Shown here piece by piece: positions 43,505 to 54,493 of a stretch of DNA of 64,000 nt (position 1 is its first letter; each line of letters opens with the position of its first letter). The notes below the pieces were generated by a model, which was given only the letters and a program-made list of their open reading frames with translations, did no database searches and had not been told where the DNA came from. Both the position numbers and the translations under genes were made by a program. Source of the stretch: Amorphophallus konjac (Eukaryota > Streptophyta > Magnoliopsida > Alismatales > Araceae); the NCBI GenBank assembly GCA_022559845.1, contig CM040120.1, positions 309,912,740 through 309,976,739 of the forward strand. Reading direction: 5' to 3'.

Positions 43505-43850
43505 GCTTGTGGGAGATAGATTTTATTAAGAAATATTTTTTTATTATTGATTTATTTGGTTTATTTATTAGAGATTTATTTACGCAGGGCGTGCCAGTCT
43601 CTGAGTGACAAATTTATTATGCGCACTGTCTGACTAACCAGACGATTATAGGTGATCGTGTCGGAATCCAAAACCCGCCGTACCATGAAGGCTACGGCGT
43701 TAATTACATCTCTCCAGAAGAGAGAAAACCCTTGATTAATCGCCAAAATAAATAGAATGACCATGGGGCCGCTAGAATATGTAAAGTATGTGATTGCATG
43801 CAATCACACAATATGGTAGTATTTATTTATTAGGTCGGCTCCCGATACAG

Positions 43851-43961
43851 GGCGGAGAACCTAGGTCCGAGGACCATCATCACGCATGGTGAAAGCCTCC
43901 AGCCGCGCGTAACCCGACTTTCTGCTAATCACCATTCGATATACCGGAGAGTCAGATCATG
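43851..43961 (-). other. Module shared with the SIRE-like element
   Basis: Counterpart of 4703-4810, lying ~350 bp inside the U5 end of the Ogre-like LTR. GC-richer than its counterpart. Confidence 0.55.
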
Positions 43962-44419
43962 CAGGCATGCAAGGTGGTAATATTTAGTTTTATTGTTTAT
44001 TGTTTATTTGGTCATTTATTTGTAAATTTAAGGAAGACTTTGGCAATCTCTGTCACTCGTAGGGTTGTCGATTAGTCATTGCCTTTTTATTTTTTGAGAC
44101 TGCACATAGTGTTATGGTGCATACACATGGGCCATGAGGTGGGCCGAGTATGACCGTATTCGGGCAGACTCGTGTATCATCGGGACAATGTATGTCAGAG
44201 TATGGCAAATTTGATATTTGAGAAATGAGGGGACACGGTTAAAACCCGGTCAAAAAGGAATTGAATTCAACGGCTTATCGGCCCAGGACAAGGTCATGCC
44301 GTGGCCATAATGTGATTAATCCCGAGGTGCAGACACGACTTGTCAGAGGGGGTCATTAATATTCCCATGTCCGGGGTCTAGAGGAGGTGAGAGCTCCGGA
44401 GCAGACACAGCCATGTTCA

Positions 44420-44720
44420 TCACCTTTATTTATTTATTTATTTATTTATTTTTATTGTTATCATTTTCTTTATTGTTATCATTTGGATGTACGAGTATAT
44501 TTCTTTTATTGACATTTATTTGTCATTTATTCATTCATTATTTTCTTTGTTGTTTATTTGTCACTCTTATTCTTTATTTTATTTTCATTTATTGTCATGT
44601 GTTTGACCATGATTTGTTCATTATATTTTATCTACTTGTTCATTATGATTATGATTATTATGATTATTATTATTGTTTCTCTCTTTCCCCCCTTTTTTAT
44701 ATATACATCTTTCTTTTTTT
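44420..44720. repeat. (TTTA)n and related AT-rich microsatellite tract
   Basis: TTTATTTATTTATT at 44426-44455, then TTATT/GTTTATT and GATTATTATTATT runs to about 44680. A similar tract with (ATT)n lies at 45240-45390. Open frames over these are low-complexity artefacts. Confidence 0.8.
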
Positions 44721-44984
44721 TAATGTATAAAAGGCGCTGTGCATATGAATGTATGGGTGTTTTCTTTCTATTATTATTTTATTATTTTTTTTATGCCTGG
44801 ATATGCAACGTGTGTGCATGTTGGTTTAGTGTATTTAAGTGTTTGATGGGTATATGAATTAAACGTGTGCATGGCTTAGTAGGTTGTTTAGCTTTTTTGT
44901 TTTGGTTAGCGTGAGTGTAAATGCATGCGTGACATGAGTGTTATTCAAGAGTTAACGGGTGTATGTGTTACGTGATCAGGGAAA

Positions 44985-45960
44985 ATGGCGGGGAGACATG
45001 TGCTAGTGGGGTATTAAAACGGCGTGGAATGGTTGAGGTTGTAAAACAGCGCGCTTTTGGTTTTTGGTCTTGTTTGAAACGGCGTGGGTTTGTGGGAGAG
45101 ATTTAAAATGGCGTGGGGAGCCCCGTGCGTGCCGTAGTCGGCCGCGCCGGGTAGATGAGCTTGAGAAATTTATGATTTTGAGTGTGAAGTTAAAACGGCG
45201 CAGGGGGTACCGCGCCGGATTAGGCCGCGCCGGGTAACAGTGTGACTTCGTTTGTTTTGTTTTATTTGTTTATTTTATTATGTTTGTTTATTTTATTATT
45301 TGTTATTATTATTATTACTATTATTAGTTGTTGTTTGTTTATTTTATTATTATTATTATTATTTCATTTCATCATTTTTTTAATCATTTTATTTTTTTAT
45401 TCCCGGTCTTGTAAATGGTCGAAATGTCCTGACAAAAATCCGGTAACATCTCCCCTAGACCCAGAGGGTTGCGGGATAAAAGCAGAGGTCCGACCTTGAC
45501 GACGGACTCCTAAATGCCGGGAGGCCAAACACGGAGACCGGCGAACCCGAATGGACGGAAACCCCGAGGCGAGCCTACGAGGGGTACCGATGTCCCACGA
45601 GCCTATAATCGTAAATCCGACAAACACCCAAATGGACGGTCCCCGAGGGCTAGCCTCCAAGGAGTTTCCATGTGTCCATGGGATATCCGAATCGGGACAA
45701 TGTTTGCCATTAAGGCAGTTTAATATTCACTCAGAGAGTGATCATTTAAAACGGCGTAAGAAACAGAGCCTTAGAATGGCGTGATTTTGGTTAAACCGGC
45801 GTGGAACGCTTAGGAAAAGGGCTTAAAGCGGCACGAGAACCATAGGAATAGGTTAAAACGGCGCCATGGGGCGTAGGTGTAGGGGGAAGCCTTAAAACGG
45901 AGCGCCCCTTTGAGGGCGCGCCGTTTTAAGGCGCGCCGTATTATGGCGCGCCGGTTGCCG
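44985..45960. repeat. Two arrays of TTAAAACGGCG motifs
   Basis: About 12 copies of [T]TAAAAYGGCGY on the plus strand, at 44985-45240 and 45745-45960, often 25-45 bp apart. The second array ends in three GGCGCGCCGT blocks (45914-45952). The two arrays flank the first cluster of palindromic repeats. A related motif array sits in the U3 of the plus-strand LTR at 60731-60895. Confidence 0.7.
45562..45664. repeat. Palindromic ~80-bp repeat, cluster 1 (two units)
   Basis: Cores at 45562-45584 and 45641-45664, consensus CCCCGAGGGCTAGCCTACGAGG (plus GG); 79 bp start to start. Each core is a near-palindrome able to form a hairpin. Confidence 0.75.
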
Positions 45961-46324
45961 GTGGCGGCGGTTTAGCCCCATTTCACGGAAAACTGAGGTT
46001 TTATTGGTTTATTTGTAGATTTATTAAAAAGTTTTGGAGGATTTTGAAAGTCAATTGAGTTAATTATTCATCGGATCGGTCCCGAGCCGTCCGGAAGTCA
46101 GGTCATAGGCTCGCGCGAGGTTCGTACTCGAGCGCGGCGATCGTTCCGAGTCAAGCCGGCTAGTTTATCAAATGGTTTATTTAACTCATTTGAGCCAAAA
46201 TTTTGGCAGCATCTCCCATCCCGGAGGATTATCGGGGAGAAGCAGGGAGTGCTCACATGGCGGAGCAACCCCTAAAAAGCCGGGTGGCACAACGGCGGTC
46301 GGTAAACCCGAACGGATAGGAGAA

Positions 46325-46509
46325 CCCCGAGGGCTAGCCTACTAGGGGCACCAAGTCCGTGGGTGGAGAGTAGACGGATAGCGCGACTCATAACGGGAGC
46401 GAAGACCCCGAGGGCTAGCCTGCGAGGGGCACGCGACCCGAGTCGGTACCACGTCTAAGTCGGGACGACCGATTGAGAGGGAAAATCCTTAGGGCTAGCC
46501 TACGAGGGG
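46325..46509. repeat. Palindromic ~80-bp repeat, cluster 2 (three units)
   Basis: Cores at 46325-46348, 46406-46429 and 46486-46509; start-to-start distances 81 and 80 bp. Flanking text also repeats (for example ACCCGAA.GGA before units 1 and 3, and GGGGCAC after). Confidence 0.78.
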
Positions 46510-47860
46510 CACCCGTCTCACGGCCACCACGAAGTCCATCAAGGAATGTGGATTTGACTGTGTTGGGATTAACCCATGTTACTGTACACTCATTAGTCAG
46601 CAGGGAAACTCATCACTAACAGATGATTTCCTATAGACCGAGTGATTAGGATGAGAGATTGGGAGATGTTCCCCTTCCCCGGGCACTGGAACGAGATCAA
46701 TGTCCATGATCGAATCCCTGAATATTGATTTGTGAATAGAAGAGATGAGACTCATGACTCGGGATGCATCTAGTTGAATGGCGCGCTAGAACTTGTGGGG
46801 CACACATACTGGGAACCATAGGGTGATGGGTTTCACCGTTCACAGAGAAAGGTCGTGGACCCAGATGCAAGCCTCACAGGCGCCATATGATCCTCGCAAG
46901 GTCGACATCCGTACCACAACTCCCTCTTAAGCAATCGAACAGTGCAAAGAGAAGAGTGGGGTATGGACCTCGGACGGAAATGATCAAGGGTATGGACACG
47001 AGTACACCCCTAATCACCGAACCCACAGAACAAAAGAGAGAATAACATGAAATATATCACCAGAAGGAAAGCCCCGGGGAAGAGGGGGGAGTGGTTGCTG
47101 TAGCCCGTGAAATCCAAGGGCGTGTCCGGCATCGAGGAAGACGACCACGAAACCCGTTCGCACCGTGAAACAAGTAAACATGCAAACAAAAAGAAAAGGA
47201 AGCAGACGGGAGAGGTAACCACAGTGCCGGGCATGCTCACGTCCGTCCATTCTGTGCATAGATCATTGGAGAGATGTGCACATCACCCTCCACGACGCCG
47301 GCACTGTTGCACGACGCCGTATCAATGGCCACAGAAAGAAAACTCAAGGAGGAAGAGGAAGCAGTGATGCGGAGGTAGAGTAAGGCCATTAAACTCTTTA
47401 ACCCATTGATATACATATTCATTCATTCCACGGTCAACAGATAACATGCATACAAGCATATTCCGACGCCGACGTTGTCGCTCAGTCGTCCGTTACATCG
47501 AACGAGATAGAAGGTTATATAAAGAGTTGCAGAAACAGAGGCGGTGAAAGGGGGGGGGGGAGTAGGCTCATATCATTACCTCTGCCCCTCTCACTTACAT
47601 TCCGACAAAGAAGAAAACTGGAGAGGATTGATCGGGAGAAGAAAACACGATGACCCACCTAAGAAACAATAGAGTCGGACTCTCCTTCTCCGGTGCCGGA
47701 GGATTTGCACAGAGCGGAGGATGGCGGTGGCAAGGCTCTCAGGTAGGGGAACTTCCTCCTCAAGAAAGCCCTCTCTTTGAGCAGTGTGATTGGTGGAGTC
47801 TCTGTGGATCTCCCTCTCTCTCCGTGCTTTTCTCGTTAATTCTCCCCCTCCTCTTTTGTT
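46510..47860. other. Ogre-like LTR R/U5 without gene
   Basis: About 1.35 kb of mixed sequence with only short frames. Contains a G10 run near 47553 and no repeat that I can define. Confidence 0.5.
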
Positions 47861-47877
47861 GGTCGAGCAAGCGGTGT

Positions 47878-47885
47878 TTATATAA
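47878..47885 (-). promoter_or_regulatory. TATA box of Ogre-like LTR
   Basis: TATATAAA on the minus strand (plus: TTTATATA). Upstream in the minus sense (47905-48020) is a GC-rich patch of GGCGC-containing motifs (TGGCGCC, TTTTGGCGCACC, CTGCGCCGGG). Confidence 0.6.
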
Positions 47886-48515
47886 CACCAAGTTGATCCG
47901 GAGCCATGGAGGGCGCGTCGGATTCAGTGGCGCCGGGGACAAGTGTCCCCAAAGCATTTTGGCGCACCGGATTTGGCTGCGCCGGGTGAAGTGGCGCCGT
48001 GACCTTTTGTGCACCGGTTTAGCTTGTTCGCTCGACGCGGGCTAGCCGATGGGTCCAGGGATGGTTTCAGAAGCCCCCGTTGACTCTTCCTCTCACCTCG
48101 GTCCTTGGAAAACCTTGACGGGGCGTTGACGAAGCTCTCGGCACGATGAATGGCCTTAATCGAAACTTCATGTGCGTTCGGCTCAAGCACGCGGGTTTTC
48201 CACTCACATGGTCTTCGGCACCGTAATTTGTGATGCCAGGCCGGCTTCACTTGTATTTGTAGCTTTTTGGTTGCCTCTTCGGGGATGGTCCCGAATACTC
48301 TTCCAAGCTCTCGGGTTTTTCTTTAGCGGCTGTTCATTGGAGTCGAGCATCTTTTCCTTTCTTCTTTTCTTTGGTCTCATCTTTTGTTCGGCTTCCGCCA
48401 TTCTTTTTCTTATTTTCTTTCTTTTCTTCTCTGTCGGCACAGGAGCACCCGATCAGAACTTACGACATGTAGAAGCAGAGGTCAGGAAGTATTAGGAATA
48501 TTTTTAGTGTCAACA

Positions 48516-50437
48516 GCACATTAAGCTTCTTTTGGGAATGGAGGAACCTCAAAGCTTCATGATCAGAGTACAAGACAAACTCCTGATGTAAAAGATAGTG
48601 CCTCCAATGTCTAAGAGCCTGAACAACTGCGTAGAATTCTTTATCATAAGTGGAGTATCGCAGTTTCCCCGTCATTCAGCTTTTCACTGAAGTATGCGAC
48701 CGGGTTGGCCTCTTGACTCAGCACTCCTCCTATTCCAACACCCGACGCATCAAAAGAGACCTCAAACACCTTCGAGAAATCTGGCAATCGAAGGATCGGT
48801 GTCTGGGTCATGCACTCCTTGATGTCCTTGAAGCCAGCAGCTACGGCCTTCGTCCATACAAACGTGCCCTTCCAAATACAGTCTGTGATCGGGGCAGTGG
48901 CAGAGCTAAATCCGCGGATGAAATGACGATAGAACGTCGCGAGGCCATGGAAGCTGGGGACATCATGGACCGTACGGGGTTTCGGCCACTCAACAATGGC
49001 CCGGACCTTCTCTGGATCGGCGGAGACCCCAGTACTAGACACAATAAAACCCAAGAAGGTAAGCTGAGGTGTCATGAAGGCACACTTCTATGGGTTCGCA
49101 AACAACTGCTCTCGCCTCAAAAGCAGACAAACCTGCCTTAGATGGTCCAAGTGGTCCCCTTTAGTGCGACTATATATAAAGATATCATCAAAATACACAA
49201 CCACAAAGACTCCAATGAAAGGTCGAAGGACCTGAGTCATGAGTTGCATGAAAGTGCTAGAGGCATTGGTCAACCCAAAGGGCATAACCAACCACTCATA
49301 TAGACCATCCTTGGTCTTAAATGCGGTCTTCCACTCATCACCTGGCCTAATCCTCACTTGGTGGTAACCACTCTTAAGATCGATCTTCGAGAAGATAGTG
49401 GCACCGGCCATCATGTCTAGCATATCATCTAGGCGGGGAATAGGGAACCTATACTTCACGATGATTTTGTTGATGGCACGATTATCAATGCATATTCTCC
49501 ACGTGCCATCATTCTTTGGGGCGAGTAATGCGGGAACATCACACGGACTCATGCTGTCCCGAACAGACCCTCTCTGCATCAACTCATCGACTTGCCGTTT
49601 TAGCTCGGAATGTTCCGTGGGACTCATGCGATAATGAGGAAGATTGGGCAATGAGGAGCCCGGAATCAAGTCGATAGCATGCTGAATGTCCTGCATGGGT
49701 GGGAGTCCCTCGGGAAGCTCCTCGGGAAAAATATCAGCAAACTCCTGCAGAATAGGAATGACATCGGGTGGGAGTTCACCCTCGGACTTCGGGTCCACCT
49801 CTCGGACCGTAATAGCAAACACAGGGCAGCCCCTACTAGCCTCCCGCTCCATTTCTCGGGAGCTAATCATCATCAACCTCCTAGTCGAGGGCTCGCCTGT
49901 GCCAGAGGTAACGGTCATAGCCCGGGCTAGGGATGGGGTACTAGGCCCGGGGACGGAAGGCTCCGGAGTACTAGGCCCAGTAGGACCCCTAACTGATGGG
50001 CTCTTGGGTTGAGTGGGGTGGAGGGTAATCCATCGGCCATCATGGTCGAAGGTATAAGTGTTCGACCAGCGATGGAGTGTGGCATCCCGATCAAATAACC
50101 ACGGCCTACCAAGAATGATATTGCCCACATCCATGGGGAGGACATCACACCAAATCTCGTCACGATAGGCATGGAACTGCAGTGGGACCAAACACCTCAG
50201 CCTGATCGAAATTGAGGTGGAATCCACCCAAGATACTCGATAGGGGCAAGGGTGGTCCACGGGAGTAAGACCAAGGCGTGAGACTGCGCCCGTGGAGATT
50301 GCATTGATGCAACTCCCACTATCGATAATCACCTTACACACATGCCCCCCCAGCCTACAGTATGTATGAAAGATGGTGGTCCGATGCCAGTCATCACTGG
50401 CCTGTGGCTGGGTGAGAATACACCTGACGACCCCCAA
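48516..50437 (-). pseudogene. Chromovirus B Pol: protease, reverse transcriptase and start of RNase H
   Basis: Protease: VIIDSGSCINAIS. Reverse transcriptase: WRICIDNRAINKI, FPIPRLDDMLDMM, FSKIDLKSGYHQVRI, LVMPFGLTNASSTF and the catalytic VVYFDDIFIYS. Connection domain: FLGFIVSSTGV, SFHGLATFYRHFIRGFS. RNase H: FEVSFDASGVGIGGVLSQ, STYDKEFYAVVQALRHW, YSDHEALRFL. Damage: an in-frame stop at 49088 and a frame change near 48668. It is cut at 48516 by the Ogre-like LTR; the rest of RNase H and the integrase would lie beyond that element. Sequence style is chromoviral (Galadriel/CRM/Reina group); exact lineage unresolved. Confidence 0.85.
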
Positions 50438-51881
50438 GTGGGTATCGTCCGAATGCTGGGCATCCTAGCCATCACCTTCAATCTCATAGTATTCGTTAGC
50501 TAGCTCCTGATCTGCTTTGTAGCTGACTAACACTAGATCTGAAGAGGTGGCGTCCCCGGCCTGTGTGTCCCCAATGACAAGAGACTGGCGAGTGAGACAC
50601 TGGTTGGCGAAATTGCCAAACCCATTGCAGCGATAACACTACTGCCATGATCCACTAGGCTCCCCGATCAAAGGTCCTTTCCCCTTATCCTCCCAACGGA
50701 TAGGAGGTGTAGGTAACAAAGGATGAGCAACGGGTGCGGGTGCTGGTGGACGGACCGTGGGTGGCGTGGGTTGGGGACGAGGAGGGATATCCCTCGGAGG
50801 TGGAGGGCGAGGCCTAGGAGCGAATGGCTCGGGACGAGTGGGCTCCTGAGGTCGAGCCATGAGGACCCTCAGATATGTGCCTGAAGAGCCACGGGGCTCG
50901 ACACTACGAATGGGAAAGGGGCCCAACCGATGGGTAGGCTCAAACTCGGCCTCGAATTGCTCCAATTCGAGAGCAACCTGATACGCCTATTCCAAAGTGG
51001 TCACATTACGGTGGAAAAGTTCATATTGATAATTCGACCGCAGACCTCTTCGAAAGCGCGATATGGTAATGGTGCTCTCTTCCGTAACTCCACACCGCAA
51101 ATAATACTCATCAAACTCGGCGGTGTACTCAGTCACAAACCGATTCCCTTGGGAGAGACTTTGCCATTTGTCTATGAGACGCTGGCGATACGCTGCAGGA
51201 AGGTATTTCTGCCTCAACTTCATTTTCATGTCATCCCAAGTACCGATCGGGGGTTGATGTCGCTGCACTAACAGGCTCTCCACATTGATCCAATAAAAGG
51301 GCCTGCCCATGCAACTTCATCTTAGCGTACCGAACTCTTCGGTGGTCCGTCATCTCAAACCACTCGAAGTACCGGTCCATGCCGGCCTCCCAATCTAAAT
51401 AGACCTTCGGGTCCAGAGACCCGTCAAATAGGGGAGGGTCCGCACGCACGCTCCTAAGAACATGGTCGTCATCATCATCACGATTCCGTCGTTGGTTTCG
51501 ACGATCACGACCATAACCCCCTTGTTCATTATCAGATGCATAGTCATCCACCTCGTGCACCTGCTGCCTCCCAACATCTACCCCCTGAGCCCTTGGCACA
51601 GCAGGTTACTGAGCCGGCTCTTGTTGGCCATTCGTCGGCGCGGGTTATGCCGTCACTGGGGCCCTCTCAAGGACAGCAATCCTCCCCACAAGACCCTGAA
51701 TGGACTGGTCCGATGCTTCGGCCCGATCCTCTAGGGTTTTCATCCTCCCTTCTAGACGCGTTCCTACGCCATCTAGATGCGTACTAAGGCCATCCATACG
51801 TGTATCGAGACGATCCATGAGGGCTCGGAACATCTCGACCGTCGAGGGCTCATCGAAACTACGGGCTCGGGAATCCGCCAT
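50438..51881 (-). pseudogene. Chromovirus B Gag
   Basis: Likely start MADSRARSFDEP at 51881. Coiled-coil-like heptads follow (MDRLDTRMDGLSTHLDGV), then an acidic/Arg region, the Gag core (DPKVYLDWEAGMDRYFEW; WDDMKMKLRQKYLP; QRLIDKWQSLSQG; FRRGLRSNYQYELF), a Pro/Arg-rich linker and a zinc knuckle at 50597-50638 in which the usual His is Asn (CYRCNGFGNFANQC). Stops near 51645, 51609, 50987, 50639 and 50440-50470 and a frame change near 51300 show long decay. Confidence 0.8.
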
Positions 51882-52194
51882 AGGTGGTGGTGGTGAGTAT
51901 TGGGTGCCTCGACGGGTGGGCATGCAAAGACACACGGGCTAGGAGACACAGACTAATGCACCTAGACTTAGCGAATATCCGGTACGTGGCAGAGGGTCGA
52001 CCCGAAGATCTCCTCGCGCAAGTGTGCGGCCTTCCCGATAGGTGTAGCCTAACGTTCGGATAACACCTTTTAATATGCCAGATTATCGGGATGAAATGTA
52101 ATTTTAAAACACTTTTTTTTGTTTTGAAAATAATGATGATCCTAGACTCGACTTAGACCATGCAAGACTCATGCAACAACTACCCTAGATTCAA

Positions 52195-52211
52195 CTCGCT
52201 CTGATACCAAA
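52195..52211 (-). other. Primer-binding site of chromovirus B
   Basis: CTCGCTCTGATACCAAA on the plus strand (element sense TTTGGTATCAGAGCGAG), next to the LTR start at 52213. Initiator Met tRNA type. Confidence 0.85.
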
Positions 52212-52212
52212 T

Positions 52213-54493
52213 TGATGCGGGACGGACACAGGGACCGACTCTAAGTGATGCGGACCTCGGACTCTAAATGCGGACGCGACCAGCAACATACAACAATGGA
52301 GACACTTTGGCCTGACACTAAGAGTTCCTATGAGCTATACGTCGCTAACAGAAATGCAAGCTCACTCATCGTCCCAAGCAAGGGGAAATGCGGATCCGCG
52401 CAGTTGAGAAACTGGCAGAGTAAAGGGTGGTCGACTCACTTCCGTGCTCGGATCGAGCCACGGGACGGGTCACTCTCTTGCTCACAACGGTGACATGAAC
52501 TCACGGGTTAGACTCCTAACGCACTCACAGCGGCATATGACCATATACTAAACTAGCAAATGAACGCCAATGAGTTAAGACCGTTACCTCCACGCTCCCG
52601 GCGTGGGGAAGACAACCCCGGCCAAGTCCATACTCCCGGTTAACAAATAGTACAGTGGTATAAATATTTCGACCCACTCCACGCAGGGAGGTAACAGGTC
52701 ACATGTGGGGCCCGGGAGTATCGGGAAGTGGGTTGACGGGCAGCATCTTGATGTCGCTCCAACGGTGCCGAAACTCACGTTTTTGTGCTGTCTGGACGGC
52801 GCGATTTGCGGGCTTATGGGGCCCATGTGTTGCTCAGTCCTACGGATCTGATGGGATGGGTCCCGCTGGGATGGTGGTCCCTGGTGGCGCGCTCCCCTGG
52901 ACGGCGGTCGGACTGGAGCATTAGTCGGAGGCCGGGTGGCTCCGATCTGCACTTGTCGGAGTTGCTGCCCACGGATCTGAAACTCAGTTTTAGATCTGCG
53001 CGCTCCAGCGACAGAAGCTACTGCGACGAGCACCGACGTCGGATCGATGCACAAGAGGTACCGTTGGAAAGCTCTCTCAAAATCCTTTGACGCTTTAGGA
53101 CTCCAGAAAATTTGTTGGGACCGTACTTCTAATGGGGGATTTTAGAACCGGACTGATCTCTGTTTCAGATCTGGCCGGGTAGAAATGAACTTTCCTGAGA
53201 GTTGGCATTGACCGCGATGTAGACCTCCGAATCAGAAGATGAGCTCTTCATGAAAGTTGTAGAGGGGAGAAATAGGAAAATGGAGATAATTTTTATGAAG
53301 GGTTTGGTGGAGGTTTGGATGGGGAAATGTATTTTATACTGCTGGATGGTCGGATCTGGACAGTGGCAGGCATAACTGAGCTGGGATCTGAAGTGAATTA
53401 TTAGAAAATGTGAACGAGATTCTAAATTCACAATAAAATTTGTGGATGGTGTATTAGGTGTACAGAACCTCCAATAAAAATATCAAGTCATTTGGGTCAC
53501 GAGAAGGTGGGTTCATGAACAACCTATTAGGGTTTTGGAAATCTGGGCAGACTGCTGGCAGATCTGAGAGGAGGTGGAGAACGAAAATGGAAAAATGGAA
53601 AGTAAAAACTGGAACTCACCCTGAAAGTTTGGGCTCCATATGAACTCGTGGCTGAGAGTAAGAAATCCGAGATCAAGGGGCTGTCCTGAGTGGACAGAAC
53701 TCCGGCGATGATGGCGGTGGTGCGACGGCGGCACGAAGGCGGCGGCGGCGACGATCTACACACCTGATAGATGAGGCTTCACACCTCTAATTCACAGCCT
53801 TCCAAGCTGCATAAGGGGGAGAGAGGAGAGAGATAGGGGCGGCCCTTGCTCCTTTGGAGGAAATTCCAATATTGTCTTTCATTAATTCCACTTAAAATAG
53901 AAATACAAGGCTTTTATAGGAAATACAAAAAGACTAGTTCTATCCCTAGATCTAGGATTGGTGGGGGGTAAAAGAGGGAGTCCATAATTTATTTCTCCCA
54001 TGTGGTTTGGAACAAATAAAATAAGATTTCAAATCCTAATTTAATATGATAAATGGGGACGCCCCCTTGACCTTCTTGCCACCTTCTTGGACTTTGAATA
54101 CCCATTGTCCCCCCTTTGTCCAACTCTTCTAGAAGCCCACATTGGAAGGTTGACTGACCCTACATGGGTCCTAGAGATGAGGTGGATCAATGGGAGAGGG
54201 GTTAGGGGGCCCGCGGGACCCAGGTGGTCCCAAATTACAAATAAACCCATATGACAATCCGAATTACAATCCGAATAAAAACCAAATAAACATACATTAC
54301 ACACAAATGAAATCCCAGTAAATACTATAAATATCGAGACTCAAGGGGGAGTCTCTAGGCTGTCTCCGAGCCAGATGGAATCCGATGTAGCACGAGTGGT
54401 GCTCCGCGTACGGTACCGACAGCTCGCCGGTTCCTGCCTCTCGATCGCTCTAGTGTCCGCACCAATAGGCTTTCAGCCACGAGTTCCGGTGAC
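52213..54493 (-). mobile_element. Chromovirus B 5' LTR (outer edge uncertain)
   Basis: Begins TGATGCGGGACGGAC on the plus strand, homologous to the chromovirus C LTR start (57006). Shared blocks continue: the CGTGGGGAAGA block (52605/57391), CCCACTCC.CGCAGGGAG. (52674/57472) and a GCTGATGGGCAGCA-like block. Minus-strand TATA at 53911-53919. The outer end is not fixed; GGTGACA at 54487-54493 is one candidate. No gene inside. Confidence 0.65.
53911..53919 (-). promoter_or_regulatory. TATA box of chromovirus B LTR
   Basis: CTATAAAAG on the minus strand. Confidence 0.55.

Larger units (their letters stand above)
29467..48515 (-). mobile_element. Tat/Ogre-like Ty3/gypsy element (left end outside window)
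   Basis: 5' LTR 43508-48515, PBS 43487-43504, and a gag-like frame starting at 43375 that resumes at 35243 and ends at 32312. A second gag-like segment (32311-30677) follows, then non-coding DNA to 29467. Athila-2 interrupts the first gag frame; the SIRE-like element follows at 29466, so the remainder (any pol and the 3' LTR) lies beyond position 1. Tat/Ogre assignment rests on the very long LTR, the PBS TGGCACGCCCGGTGGGAC and the Gag type; no pol is visible to confirm it. Confidence 0.7.
43508..48515 (-). mobile_element. Ogre-like 5' LTR, about 5.0 kb
   Basis: In element sense it starts TGTTGACACTAAAAAT (48515 leftward) and ends CTATCTCCCACA (43508). Outer flank is the RNase H frame of chromovirus B; inner flank is the PBS. 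TATA on the minus strand at 47878-47885, so U3 is only ~0.6 kb and R+U5 over 4 kb. The transcribed part holds (TTTA)n tracts (43520-43580, 44420-44720, 45240-45390), two arrays of AAACGGCG motifs, two clusters of palindromic ~80-bp repeats and a module shared with the SIRE-like element. No gene is evident in it. The 3' LTR is outside the window. Confidence 0.75.

Noticed and set aside
44413..45499. Hydrophobic 85-105-codon frames (Phe/Ile/Leu/Tyr-rich)
   Set aside because: Translation of (TTTA)n and (TTA)n microsatellites.
47905..48020. E2F-regulated promoter
   Set aside because: Only one good TTTTGGCGC match; the other GGCGCC strings do not fit the E2F consensus.
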